From Niabella drilacis (GTDB taxonomy: Bacteria; Bacteroidota; Bacteroidia; Chitinophagales; Chitinophagaceae): a stretch of DNA of 64,000 bases. Below are positions 1 through 10,200 of the stretch, piece by piece; the first letter of the stretch is position 1; each line of letters starts with the position of its first letter. The translations under genes were made by a program, and so were the position numbers. The DNA lies in contig NZ_FMZO01000007.1 of assembly GCF_900101395.1 (NCBI RefSeq), positions 1-64,000 of the forward strand. The letters are read 5' to 3'. The notes under the pieces are model-generated. The model had not been told where the DNA came from and made no database searches. It saw only the letters and a list, made by a program, of their open reading frames with translations.

Positions 1-216
1 CGGGGTAAAAACGCAGATAGTTCATACTCCACAGAATCGGTAAAACCATGAACAATCTTCAGGACAATGGATGAAAAGCTAAGTTTGGTGTTACGGGTAA
101 AATCAACCGAACGGTTAAGATATTGCTTATCCAGAACGGGGCGCTCAACAAAAGAAAAGATTTTTTTTAGAGCCTTCGCTACTGCGCGCTCCTTCAGATT
201 TTGTTACTTTTGACAT
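1..216 (-). mobile_element. IS4-family-like transposase, N-terminal fragment with a broken frame
   Basis: Read on the minus strand, the frame covering about 1-200 encodes a short amphipathic helix followed by the stretch DFTRNTKLSFSSIVLKIV. This resembles the N-terminus of IS4-type DDE transposases, where an 'FTR-K-L-F' segment precedes the catalytic core. The core lies outside the window. The only nearby ATG, at 214-216, is in a different frame (it reads MSKVTK and then stops). A +1 shift is needed, either at the four-A run near 198-201 or at the eight-A run near 161-168. The copy is therefore a pseudogene, uses a non-ATG start, or uses frameshifting. The family is assigned from the motif alone. 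Confidence 0.6.
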
Positions 217-236
217 ATATTTTAGTTTTCAAACAC

Positions 237-281
237 AAAATAAGGCGTTTTTCCCCATAAGGTGATTATACGCCTTATTTT
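237..281. terminator. Hairpin with AT-rich flanks, probable bidirectional terminator
   Basis: An 11-bp perfect inverted repeat, AAATAAGGCGT at 238-248 and its complement at 270-280, encloses a 21-nt loop. T-rich sequence follows on both strands. It lies just upstream of the transposase fragment and downstream of the three-gene giant operon, so it could end that operon or shield the insertion sequence from outside transcription. Confidence 0.55.
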
Positions 282-291
282 AATAGCATTG

Positions 292-340
292 GTGAGGACA
301 CAAACCACGGCCCACGCCACGGTCAGTGTCCTCACTGACC
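292..340. other. Two overlapping, mutually exclusive hairpins
   Basis: GTGAGGACAC at 292-301 is perfectly complementary to GTGTCCTCAC at 326-335. GGTCAGTG at 321-328 is perfectly complementary to CACTGACC at 333-340. The arms overlap, so only one structure can form at a time. The site may be near the insertion-sequence end or form part of the operon's terminator region. No function is shown by the sequence. Confidence 0.45.
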
Positions 341-497
341 GGGAAAAGAAATAATTTTGATGCCGGCTTATTATTAGTTGTTGCTCCCATCAAATGGGAA
401 TGATGATGATTGCTGGCAGAAGTGTATCCGGGCAGTCATTGCATATACGCCAGGTTAATTCCTACGGGTTCAATGGGGAAAGAAGAACTGACCTTAA

Positions 498-3400
498 CTA
501 CAGTGCCAGATCGGTAAAGATGGTATATACTGCGGCGCTCAACGTATTAAATTCCAGCCCGTCAGGATTTGCCAGCTCCCTGTCAATGGTCGGATCCGAA
601 TAGGCAATACCCTCTTCATGGCCGTTCCACAGGCGTTCTATTTTGCCGAGCCCGCCTGCCACCAGTGTTTCCCGGATCATCTTGAACGCAGTGCGTATGT
701 TTTGTAACTGAAGGGCGCGGCTGCTGGTGGTATCATTACCGGGAATGCCGAGCCGCTGCTTCATCAACCCGATACGCAGGTCTTTGATCAATGGGGAGCT
801 TCCGTTCGATTGCTGCAGATCGGTCACTACCACATCGCTGCTGCCATCAAACGTAAGCCCCCGCCGCCGGAGGGCGCTGCTGCCCGCGAGTGCCCATACA
901 TCATCTGCGATGACTACCGTTTGCTCCAGGTTGGAGGGGCGGCCGGGGAAACCAATTGGGTGAAAGGCCACTATCTGCTTAACCGGCAGATTGTTGATAA
1001 TGGAAAACCGCTCTTTTATTTCACTTCGGATCCATTGATCATATTTTTTTGCAAAATCTGGCTGACGCGGTGTACAGAGGATCAGTTTCAGCCCGGGTTT
1101 TGCGGCTAACTGGTCCTGCAGCTCCTGCACCAGGTCCACCGTATAACCGGCCGACTGGGAGCCCTGCGTAAAGCTGAAGCCCGGGGTTTCGATATAGATA
1201 AACTGGCGGGCATTCCGGATCGCTTCCTGCAATGCCCATTGTGTGTCCCGCCGGCCGTAGCAGGAGGCGCTCAGCTCGCGTTTCAGTTCATTATACAGGC
1301 GCTCTTTATCGCTTTCGGCCAGTGCATTGTTATCTTTAAGCGTATTGAGCCGGTTGACCAGCTCTGTTTTCAGCCGTCCGGCTGCTGTGCCCAGCAACGC
1401 AGGCAATGCGCCGGTATTGATATTATTGATCCAGCCTGTTACAAGATTTACGAGGTCGTCAAAGCTGGCCGGTATGCTGCTGATATTAGGCTCAATGATG
1501 GCTTTTAATAAGGCCAGTTCCGGGGTTTCGCAATAAGGGGCTATGTTTTGCAAAACAGCACCGCATACGGTTCCGTTGGCGGCGCCGGGCGTTTCGGTTT
1601 CGCCCGGCACAGGGGCTGCGGCGGGTTCGTTCCAGTTGGCATCAGCCAGCTGTACGATGCGGTCGTAAAACCCCGTGGTTCTTCTGAATGCCATCCGCCC
1701 GATGTCATAGGCCAGCTGCCCCTGCTGGGTGTAGAGCCCGGTATTGCTGGTTTCTTTTCCGCCCGGTGTTCCCGGGCAGCCCCGGTCCTGCAGGGCGTTG
1801 TGGAGTGCCGCGGTAATGGAGCCGCCGCTGATCAATGCCTGCCAGTTACCGGCTTTTAGTGAGGCCGCCAGCAGGTCTCTTCTTGCCATGGTAGGCAGCC
1901 GGCAGGCATCGCGGGGTTGGGTATCAGTACAAAGCGTAAGGATGCTATTGACAAAATTTTCAAAGCTGCTGAAATCAACCGAAGTGACGGATGTTGTATT
2001 GAGCCCCAGGATGGCGGCTGTGCAGATGCCTTTTTTTGCAAGCGGCTGGATGGCATTGTTGGGTTGGGCCGGAGGAAGGGTTACGGCTGCCGATTGTACC
2101 GGCAGGGTAATGGCCCCGTAGAGGCGTTTATTGACGCCATCATTTAAGTTGATCATGAGGTCGAAGGTCAATTCGGGGTTGGTGGGTACGGTAACCGTGC
2201 CATCGGGCCGTTTTAAACCGAGCGGATCGGTGAGGACCAGGTCCAGCTCTCCATCCAGGGTACGGCCGGTAAACGGGGCTACGGTGGAGGTACAAATACC
2301 GCCGGCACCATCGCCTCTTTTTATAATGGCATCGGTCAGGAATACCCGGTTATACACGCGCAGGGCGGCTCCTGCCGGGATACCGGTAAGCTTTAGCCGG
2401 ATATCGGTTGGCTGACCGCCGCCATTTGCAGGTATAAAGTCGGCGCGGCTGTTGGTTTTGATCTCATTTTTTAACAAGGCTGGGAAACTGTTATCGGCGG
2501 TAACGCTGCCAACAGAAGGGAACTGTGGCCAAAGAACATTGTTTTCATCTGCAGGAAAGGGCAATGTACCGTCTATTGCGGTGGCGGCACATAAACCTTC
2601 TGTGAGGGGTGGAGTAAAGATCGTTTGCAGCCGGCCCATTAAATGATTACCTGTTGGCAACAGTGAAACGTTCTGGTGCAGGCGTATAAATGGTTTGGGC
2701 TCCAGCTGGGTGCCGTTAAAACTGCTGTTGGCATCGCCCAGCAGGTATTTTTCGGTTTCGACCACTTTAACGGTAAAGAAATCATGGGCGGGCGTGTTGG
2801 CCCCAAGGCCCGCAGGGAATGTTACCAGCGGAACTGTATCAGCCATGCGGCAATAGGTAATATTGCCCATAAAAAAACGCGCTGCTTTTGCCGGTGGAAA
2901 ATTACCGGAGGCGGCCGTGGCAGCCTGGCGCCGCAGTTCACCTTTGAGGCTGGTATCACTTCCGGAATAGGTATCGATGGTGAACAGGCCAATGGCTGCG
3001 TTCACCGCGGTAAGCCCTTCAATATGATCACCGCTGTAAGGCATCCCGTCGGCCGTTACCAGTCGTATCATTTGGCTGCCCGTGCTGCCTATGATGGCAT
3101 CCAGCTGGTTGCTGAGCGTGTTGTCGATGTTCAGTACAGGGTATAATCCCAGCAGGCTTTTTACAAGGCTGGCTGCATACAGGGGGTGCAGGAGGTATCC
3201 CTGCTCATCATAGAACCCCATGCCGCCATTAAAACCCAGATCTTCTCCGGCTGTAACATACCCTTCTGTAACGCCGGCAGCACCACTGCCGCTGTAAAAG
3301 ATAAAGGCCGGCACCTGCCGGAGCGGCTGCCCTGCGGATCTTTCAAAACTATGGGCATTATCCTGCTCAAATTTTAAAGCCAGCAGGCGTTTCATACGCA

Positions 3401-3701
3401 GTATTTGCTGGGGAAACAAACGCAGCACAGCGCCATCTTCCTGCACCATGCTGCCGTCTGCCTTTTGCAGGTTAAACGAAAGCGGGTGGGTGCTGTCTGC
3501 TTTATTGATGATACCGCTGAAAGGCGCCAGCCAGTTATTGGCCGTATAGTTTAAAGTAAGCGTATCACCATCTGATGTAATGGAAGGCGTATTACTGTTC
3601 TCACCGGCCCATTTGGGGGTTGTTGCCGGCATAGTAAAGCTCAGTCCTTCAATACCAAATTGTTTCAGGTTCTCCGTAGTCAGGTCTTGTAATAAAGGCA
3701 T
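498..3701 (-). CDS. Large protein with degenerate phospholipase-D-like C-terminal domain
   Basis: Third gene of the giant operon (1067 aa), starting 34 bp after the 1152-aa gene. There is no signal peptide or membrane segment. Residues about 815-1000 resemble the second half of a PLD-superfamily domain. A helix ends in FIYIETPGF, a pattern usual just before the second HKD motif, and later comes EQTVVIADDVWALAGSSAL. In active enzymes the last segment reads HxK...D...GSxN. Here H is replaced by E and K by T, so this half should be inactive. The N-terminal 800 residues are beta- and loop-rich and are not recognised, apart from Cys pairs near 'GICTS' and 'GICTA'. Co-transcription and strand suggest it works with its two neighbours. 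The function is unknown. Confidence 0.7.
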   Translation of the reverse strand: MPLLQDLTTENLKQFGIEGLSFTMPATTPKWAGENSNTPSITSDGDTLTLNYTANNWLAPFSGIINKADSTHPLSFNLQKADGSMVQEDGAVLRLFPQQILRMKRLLALKFEQDNAHSFERSAGQPLRQVPAFIFYSGSGAAGVTEGYVTAGEDLGFNGGMGFYDEQGYLLHPLYAASLVKSLLGLYPVLNIDNTLSNQLDAIIGSTGSQMIRLVTADGMPYSGDHIEGLTAVNAAIGLFTIDTYSGSDTSLKGELRRQAATAASGNFPPAKAARFFMGNITYCRMADTVPLVTFPAGLGANTPAHDFFTVKVVETEKYLLGDANSSFNGTQLEPKPFIRLHQNVSLLPTGNHLMGRLQTIFTPPLTEGLCAATAIDGTLPFPADENNVLWPQFPSVGSVTADNSFPALLKNEIKTNSRADFIPANGGGQPTDIRLKLTGIPAGAALRVYNRVFLTDAIIKRGDGAGGICTSTVAPFTGRTLDGELDLVLTDPLGLKRPDGTVTVPTNPELTFDLMINLNDGVNKRLYGAITLPVQSAAVTLPPAQPNNAIQPLAKKGICTAAILGLNTTSVTSVDFSSFENFVNSILTLCTDTQPRDACRLPTMARRDLLAASLKAGNWQALISGGSITAALHNALQDRGCPGTPGGKETSNTGLYTQQGQLAYDIGRMAFRRTTGFYDRIVQLADANWNEPAAAPVPGETETPGAANGTVCGAVLQNIAPYCETPELALLKAIIEPNISSIPASFDDLVNLVTGWINNINTGALPALLGTAAGRLKTELVNRLNTLKDNNALAESDKERLYNELKRELSASCYGRRDTQWALQEAIRNARQFIYIETPGFSFTQGSQSAGYTVDLVQELQDQLAAKPGLKLILCTPRQPDFAKKYDQWIRSEIKERFSIINNLPVKQIVAFHPIGFPGRPSNLEQTVVIADDVWALAGSSALRRRGLTFDGSSDVVVTDLQQSNGSSPLIKDLRIGLMKQRLGIPGNDTTSSRALQLQNIRTAFKMIRETLVAGGLGKIERLWNGHEEGIAYSDPTIDRELANPDGLEFNTLSAAVYTIFTDLAL

Positions 3702-3735
3702 ACACTATTTTTTAACGTTCATCAAAACAATGCGG

Positions 3736-6700
3736 TCAGGACTCCAGCTGGATTTCACCGGACCGGTTGAGGGGATCTGTGATCCTGAGAATCATTTTAA
3801 CGGGGGAACCCTTCACACAAAGGCTGAATCTGGTAATACCCGTGACATGGTTAACGGGCGTATGGCTGATGGCGGGCAGTGCATCCGCCGCGCCGGCATT
3901 TGTGGCAAGGGGTACCGGGGTTGCGGCTTCAGTAACCTCGTGTGCAATAAAGCTTCCTTTCAGGACCCGTTGGTTATTACTGTCCAGCTCAAAGATCTCG
4001 ATCCGGGTTTTGCCCAGGTCCAGCATTTCAAAGGGTGCTGAAGTATCGATCTCGAAACGGGTGCAAAAGGCGTTGGAGGCCGGCAGGCCTGCCGAAACAA
4101 TTGCAGGCGGTATATCCGGGGGGAAATAGATCAGTTCTGTGGTGCTGCCCCCGCTGATGCCGCTATACAGTCCACGTTCAGGATCCGCCCTGCCAATGGC
4201 CACGGCCTGGTATACAAAGGGCCGCCAGCTTTTACTTACACCCAGGTCGTTGATCTTTTTCCCTTTATAAGACGTACCGTTAAGGAAGGTGATCTCGGTA
4301 TCGATCCACTGGGCATCGGTTTCCAGGTAGACGGGTAGTCCCTTCATGCCCACATCGTTTCCGGCAATTTTCTTTCGCACGCGGTACAGGTGGTAGCCCA
4401 GGGGCTCCTCCCCGATAGTGGACACAACTTTTACCTCGATGCCTTCGCCCACAGGATCCGATTCCAGTTTCTTTTTGTACCGGCGCACCTGTAACAGCGG
4501 TGATGCAGGCACTATAACCTGCGGCACTGCAAAAAAGATCACATTGCTTTTTTTACTTTCGATGTTGGCACTGTTCACACTGCTTACCTGGTACAGGAAA
4601 AGAATATCTGCCGATCCGGGCAGGCTGAGCTCAATCGCTGGCTGCAGGACCGGTTCTTTATTGACACGGCTGAAAAAGCGCTGGCAGGGCTCACTGTATT
4701 TCGGCTGGGCCAGGAGGTCTCTTAACTGGGTGGCCCGGTCTGTCAGCGGTTCACTCAATGGTCTGAGGTGTTTGGTGCTGTCGGAAGGGAATTCCTGCTT
4801 TAACTGTTTGTCGAGCGTAGCCCTGATGGCAGTTTCGCTGGCTTCCCATATATGGTAGCCAATGGCATTGGTGGCTGTGGGCCATGTCAGCTTGCCGCGT
4901 GCGGTCTTTGCGGCATCGGGCATGGCTGTAAATTTTACGGTTGCAGGCAGCGTGGTAATTGCCGGCGGGCGGGGATCATCCATTTGCGTGGTATATTGGA
5001 TCTTTTTACGGTTCACCAGGTCAAAGGGAATATCCCATGGATTCCAGTCGCTGTATTCATTTACGGGGATGCGCACCCGCTCCAGTCCGCGGATATAGGC
5101 TGCGTAAGCTACCTGGTAAGGCGGGCCGCCCGGGAAGCTGCAATCAATATTGGGGATGATCAGTTTATAGCGTACCAGGTTATTGGCAGGTACATCGCTG
5201 CTGCCTACCACGGGATCGGAAGGCACCGCCGGTACGTTGGTATGCATAATGGAGATCTGGTACGGTGAGGCTACCACGGGCACCACGGTGGGGTCGTTTA
5301 ACGGAAAATGAACTTCGATAACAGGGGTGGTGGTATCCCCGGTTTTTAACCCAAAGAAGGAAGGCACTCCTGGCGGCGGCTCTGTAAGCGCAGCGTCGAA
5401 AAAGGTGCCGGCTATCTGTATGACCGATGGTGAACGGTCGATCCAATCCCACCCGAACTCGATCTCTAACTGGCAGGGTACAGGCGACTGGCTGGGCGCC
5501 AGCGTATACAGGTCCACGCCCGGTCTTAATACCAGATTCAGGGCCATGATGCCCGGCTGCTGGGGTTGCGGGGCCGCTGCCATAAAATTCTTTTTTGACC
5601 AACCGCTCCAGCGGCCAAAAACGTCCCAGCCGGCCACAAAGTATTTGTGTGTTTCACTGCCATAAAGGGGTATGGGCTCTTCCGTTGCATTGATGATGAA
5701 GCGGCCTACATCGCCGGGATCCTGTTCTACTCCGTTGACTTTGGGCACGGGGGTAAAAAAGTTCTTATAGCAGTCTTTGTCGAAAGGATAGGCATCATTC
5801 ATTACCTGGGTGCTGCTGCCGGCCTTGTAGTTAGCAGCCGTGCCATAGCCCTGCGGCACTACACTCTGGTTCCAGCGGAGCTTTACAGATTGGGTATAAG
5901 GTGCATCCCGGGTTTCGGGCCGGTTTAACTGGATGCCGATGGCGTCCAGCTGCTCCGGGGTAACGGGGAGCGCGCGCTCATCATTGAGGGCGGCAAAGAC
6001 CAGTTCCCTGCTCAGATCCTCCAGGAAACTGAATTCAAATTTTTCAAAAGGCCGTACCACATAGGCCGCGGTTACCATATAGTCCATGCCCAGCAACTGC
6101 TGGCTGGAAGCGGCGGCATAGGTCTTCATCATTTTGAATTCATTGGTCTCGATGCCCGGTTGCTTCATCGAAGGGAAATCGTAAGTGCCAAAGCCCAGTC
6201 CCAGGCTGGCGGGACTTTCGTTGGTAACAGAGAGCAAGGTATGGTTCACTACCGGTATAACGGCCTTTGCCGGCTGGGGTGGTCCTCCTCCGGGCTGATG
6301 CAGCCCATCAACCGTGTATTCCTTTTTGTAAAAGACCTGTCTTGTTTCCCGTACCCATGAGTAGTCGTCACAGTTGGTAAGACAATCATTGATCATGGGC
6401 AATTGTTCTGTCTGCAGGAATTTAAGATAGTCGTTTGCTTCAGGGTGCTTCCAGTTTACGTCCGGGCATTGGGGATCGGCTGCACTGACAGAGGGCGGGG
6501 GCATAAAAAGCCATTGGCCCAGTTTTAAGCGCAGGCGGGCGGCCGATTCCGCGTCTAAAAGTGCCGGCACAAAACCCTGCGGATCTCCATCGTAGCCAAG
6601 TCCTCCTACCACACCGGTTTTGAAGGGCAGGCCTACCACCTGTATATGCTGCCAGTCGCTTGCGTTCAGTACGCTTTGCATGGTTACACCCACCAGGCTG

Positions 6701-7194
6701 GTTACTGTTCCCATACCTTCACATTGGATACCGGTCATGAACGGTGCTTTAAACAATACGGTACCTGCCGCGGTAAGGGTATATTTTTTTGCCTTCATAA
6801 GGGTATTGTCCCGCCCGATGGGCGTTAATACCAGGGACTGTCCGGCGGGTACATCACAACTGATGGCCATCACAAACAGCTCCTCATGAAAATCGAAACT
6901 GCGCCATACATTGACGGCCTGGGCGCTGTTTTCTACCAGGCGCCGGATGCCCCCGGCCGGGTAACGCCCCGGCCTGCGGTATACATTAAACGGTTTGCGG
7001 GGAAATCCGAACTCGGGGTGGGTGGTCCAGCGAAGGGCAACCGGTATTGTTTGCCCGGGAAAACTGAGCCGGGATCTTTTTACATCCTCGTCACCGCCTG
7101 CTGCGGGCAAAAATACTTTCTGCCAGATGCCCTGCAACACTACTTCTTTTAATGAAGCACTGAACAGCTGAAATGCGGGGTGCGTTAATAACAT
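3736..7194 (-). CDS. Large beta-rich protein with fibronectin-III-like modules, unknown function
   Basis: Second gene of the giant operon (1152 aa), 55 bp downstream of the 2493-aa gene. There is no signal peptide or transmembrane segment. The C-terminal half contains at least two segments that look like fibronectin-III or related beta-sandwich modules. One has a 'KLTWPTATNAIGYHIWEAS' pattern near residue 750, and another has 'GYHLYRVRKK' near residue 940, typical of an 'A-GY-VYR' strand. The N-terminal half is not recognised and has many Pro, Gly and aromatic residues. This composition suggests an adhesive or scaffold protein. The start is ATG and has no competing upstream ATG of note. Assignment to a named family is not possible from the sequence. 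Confidence 0.65.
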   Translation of the reverse strand: MLLTHPAFQLFSASLKEVVLQGIWQKVFLPAAGGDEDVKRSRLSFPGQTIPVALRWTTHPEFGFPRKPFNVYRRPGRYPAGGIRRLVENSAQAVNVWRSFDFHEELFVMAISCDVPAGQSLVLTPIGRDNTLMKAKKYTLTAAGTVLFKAPFMTGIQCEGMGTVTSLVGVTMQSVLNASDWQHIQVVGLPFKTGVVGGLGYDGDPQGFVPALLDAESAARLRLKLGQWLFMPPPSVSAADPQCPDVNWKHPEANDYLKFLQTEQLPMINDCLTNCDDYSWVRETRQVFYKKEYTVDGLHQPGGGPPQPAKAVIPVVNHTLLSVTNESPASLGLGFGTYDFPSMKQPGIETNEFKMMKTYAAASSQQLLGMDYMVTAAYVVRPFEKFEFSFLEDLSRELVFAALNDERALPVTPEQLDAIGIQLNRPETRDAPYTQSVKLRWNQSVVPQGYGTAANYKAGSSTQVMNDAYPFDKDCYKNFFTPVPKVNGVEQDPGDVGRFIINATEEPIPLYGSETHKYFVAGWDVFGRWSGWSKKNFMAAAPQPQQPGIMALNLVLRPGVDLYTLAPSQSPVPCQLEIEFGWDWIDRSPSVIQIAGTFFDAALTEPPPGVPSFFGLKTGDTTTPVIEVHFPLNDPTVVPVVASPYQISIMHTNVPAVPSDPVVGSSDVPANNLVRYKLIIPNIDCSFPGGPPYQVAYAAYIRGLERVRIPVNEYSDWNPWDIPFDLVNRKKIQYTTQMDDPRPPAITTLPATVKFTAMPDAAKTARGKLTWPTATNAIGYHIWEASETAIRATLDKQLKQEFPSDSTKHLRPLSEPLTDRATQLRDLLAQPKYSEPCQRFFSRVNKEPVLQPAIELSLPGSADILFLYQVSSVNSANIESKKSNVIFFAVPQVIVPASPLLQVRRYKKKLESDPVGEGIEVKVVSTIGEEPLGYHLYRVRKKIAGNDVGMKGLPVYLETDAQWIDTEITFLNGTSYKGKKINDLGVSKSWRPFVYQAVAIGRADPERGLYSGISGGSTTELIYFPPDIPPAIVSAGLPASNAFCTRFEIDTSAPFEMLDLGKTRIEIFELDSNNQRVLKGSFIAHEVTEAATPVPLATNAGAADALPAISHTPVNHVTGITRFSLCVKGSPVKMILRITDPLNRSGEIQLES

Positions 7195-7249
7195 AACTTG
7201 ATTTTTTATTGTTGCGGTTTCAGATTCTTGTTTTTATGGTGCAGGCAGG

Positions 7250-10200
7250 TTAATCCTCCCAGGGAGCCTTTGCCGAAAGGTTCAGGGTGATCAATGGCAG
7301 GGTCTTGTCGGGGAAGTTGTAGAACGCGCTGGCCGGCTGTACTATGTTCACGGTAGTGCTGAGTCCTGCGGGCGGAATGACAATGTTTTTGAACACAACA
7401 AGCGTGCGGGTGCCACTGGTTGATTTTACAAATTGAAGGATGACCGTCTCCCCCGCTTTTTGCTTCAGGATCATGCTATCCACCGGGGTATTTTCGTAAA
7501 TTTTAAAGTTGGGATCAATCTCGGTCATCTGCGCGTTCAGCACCGGTTTCTTTACGGCCTCAGTCCGGGTGCGCCAGACCGGTTCCGCTGCATCGATCAA
7601 CAGCGCATAGGGGGCGAAGTCGCCCGCCTGGTTACTCCAGCACAGCGTGAACCCGGTTTGCTCGCCTGCGTTGGATGGGGCGATGCCAGCAGCCGTCAGC
7701 ATATTTTCAAAATCGATATCCGAAAGCGTATGCACGCCGGGGTCCGGGCCGCCGCCCGGTGCGGGAAGGCCGGCAAAGGATCCGGTCAATGCTTTGTGTT
7801 TGACCGCTGTGGATTGCAGGTCGGCTGTAAATGCTTCAAGATTGGCATAACGGCTGGTCTTAAAACCCCGCCGGAACAACGGTTGCTCCGATTGATCGGC
7901 GGCAACAGGATCTTTAGGGTCAAATTCAAGATCAAAAGTATACGGCATCAGTGGTTTCAACTCAAACGGCGGGGTATAGATTGCGTGCGTCGGGAAACTG
8001 ATCTCGCCTATGCAGGGTAGTTTTCCCTCTTCGATGAGCTTTTCAATTGCCTCCCGGTAGGGTGTTTTTACAGTTGCCGGAATTGCTTCCAGGGTGCTCA
8101 CTATTTCCGGGCTTTGGAACACGGGCTGTCCGTCGGCACCGCGGATCACGGCTTTCAGCTGCTTGCCATATGCCTGGTACATCTTCAGGAATGCATTATC
8201 ATTAAAAACAACACAGACGGGGTCTTTGTAAAAATGGAATCCTTCATCCATTACAGGCGATGTGCCCAATACATAGGGGGCCAGGGGTAATGGTGGCTTA
8301 CCGTCGGTTCTGAATGCAAAGCTTTGTGTTTTGTTTGCTTCTTTTTTGACCTTGAACGGATCTGATTTCTTTTGACGGGTTTCAATCTTTACATGGTAAT
8401 TTACAGAAATGCGATACTCTTTGCCGGGTTTTAACAGCGGAATGGGACTGTTATCGTTCAAATAGCCGGTAAGGGTCTCCTGCTCGGTCTGCAGCATTTC
8501 GCCCACCTGGGCATTTTGCGCTACTTCACTCAGTTGCAGGGTTTCAATCGCTGATACCAGCAACAGCGGGTAACCGATACTCCGGTCGCAGGCGCAGATG
8601 CGGATCCGCGTGGTTGCCGCGCTTTGGGGTTTTACCAGGAAGAGGATCTTGCGGTACTGGTTAAAGAACCCGCTGTTGAGGTAGGCCAGTGTGGGGATCA
8701 TTTTGGGCCTCCAGGGCAGGCCTGCATTCAGCCAGTCGCCGGGTATGTCTGATGGTAACGCCACATCGTAATCGGTCACCAGCTCTGCAAGGCTGTAGGT
8801 ATGCAATACGTTTCCATCGGCATCCAGCTCCTCTACCTTTATCCGTTTGGCAATGGCTTCGCTCAATTGTGTGGCCTGGGTGGATTCCTTTAGCTGGTTC
8901 AGCAGGCCTCCGTAAAATAATATGGATGCGCAGGGGCCGGTTTCAAAATGGATATAACAGCAATTGCCGGCCGAATCATAATACTTTTTGATCTCCTCGT
9001 CTTTGAGCCATTCTATAAACTCCCGCCGTTTCTTTTCATCCGGTCTTGAGCAATAAGGCAGTTGCAGGGTGCGGAAGCATTTCAGCATGTCTTTGAAACG
9101 ATCCAGTTCCGGCTTGCGGATACGGGTATAGCAGAGCTGCAAAAACTGCCCGGTAAAGTTCCGGTTATATACAATAATGTGCTTGATGTTTTCGCCTGTT
9201 AATGATACCACATGGGTTTCCTCTTTCCGGCTTTTATCGATAAACAGCTGCTTGTCTACCAGCTTGCCCGCCGCATCATAGGCATAGAAGATCATGCGGG
9301 GCTCTTCTTTTGCCTTTGTATTAAAGCTGGTAAAAGTGAAATCTATTTCATTGACGGGGTCTTTTAGTACATCGATGCGCATGTATTCGCGGATGCTCAA
9401 ACCGATCTGTTCCTTTATAAGCCGGAAATGTGTTTTATAAGGGCTTTCAAAAGGCTTGAGTTCCGTATGTTTTATAAAACCGCGGGCCGTGGTATAGAAC
9501 GATCTTTTTTCTGCTGCGCTAAAGATCTCCAGCTCTTTTTCCACGATCAGCGGATTGGCTGCATATTCCTTCCGGCTGCGGGTGAGCTTAAAGCATTTCC
9601 GCTCCCTTGATGGCGGCACCTGCACATTGTACTGGTCAATGCCCAGTATTTTAGCGGCATTACAGGTGCCATAGCCGGCCTCGCTCATGAGGATATCAAA
9701 ACTGCTGAATTTTTTATTGGGGGTCGATTCAACCACCCGCAGGGTAGTGTTCACCGCTTTCAGCCTTACGGTACCGTCGGGGTCGGGTTTGGGGATGCCG
9801 GTCAGTGTCCACCCGTTGGAGGAGTAGCCGATGGTCTGTTCACAGAAGGTGAACAATACCGGAGCGGGAGGGGCGGGCTTTTTACAGGCATCCTGCCAGC
9901 GAACGGTTACATTGGTATCCAGCTCGGTGCTTCTTTCCACGGCATGAGGAGCCGTGGTTGGGGTTCTGCTGAAAGTAGCCAGGTCAATGCTGGTGTCGGT
10001 TGGACTGCCATTATTAGGCCGGTCGATGCGCCATACACTGGGTGGTTTTCCGGAGGGGTCGGTGTAACCGGCTCCGTTCTCGGTAAGGGTTACACTGGTC
10101 AGCGTGTAGGTTACCTGTACTTCATCGCTCAGGGCAATGGTGCCCCCGGTGCCGCTATAAGTGCCCGGTGATTGTATAAAGGAGCTGGCGGCAAAATTCC

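Noticed and set aside
394-603. Short plus-strand frame at the giant operon's 3' end
   Set aside because: It overlaps the end of the 1067-aa gene in antisense and has no protein-like features.
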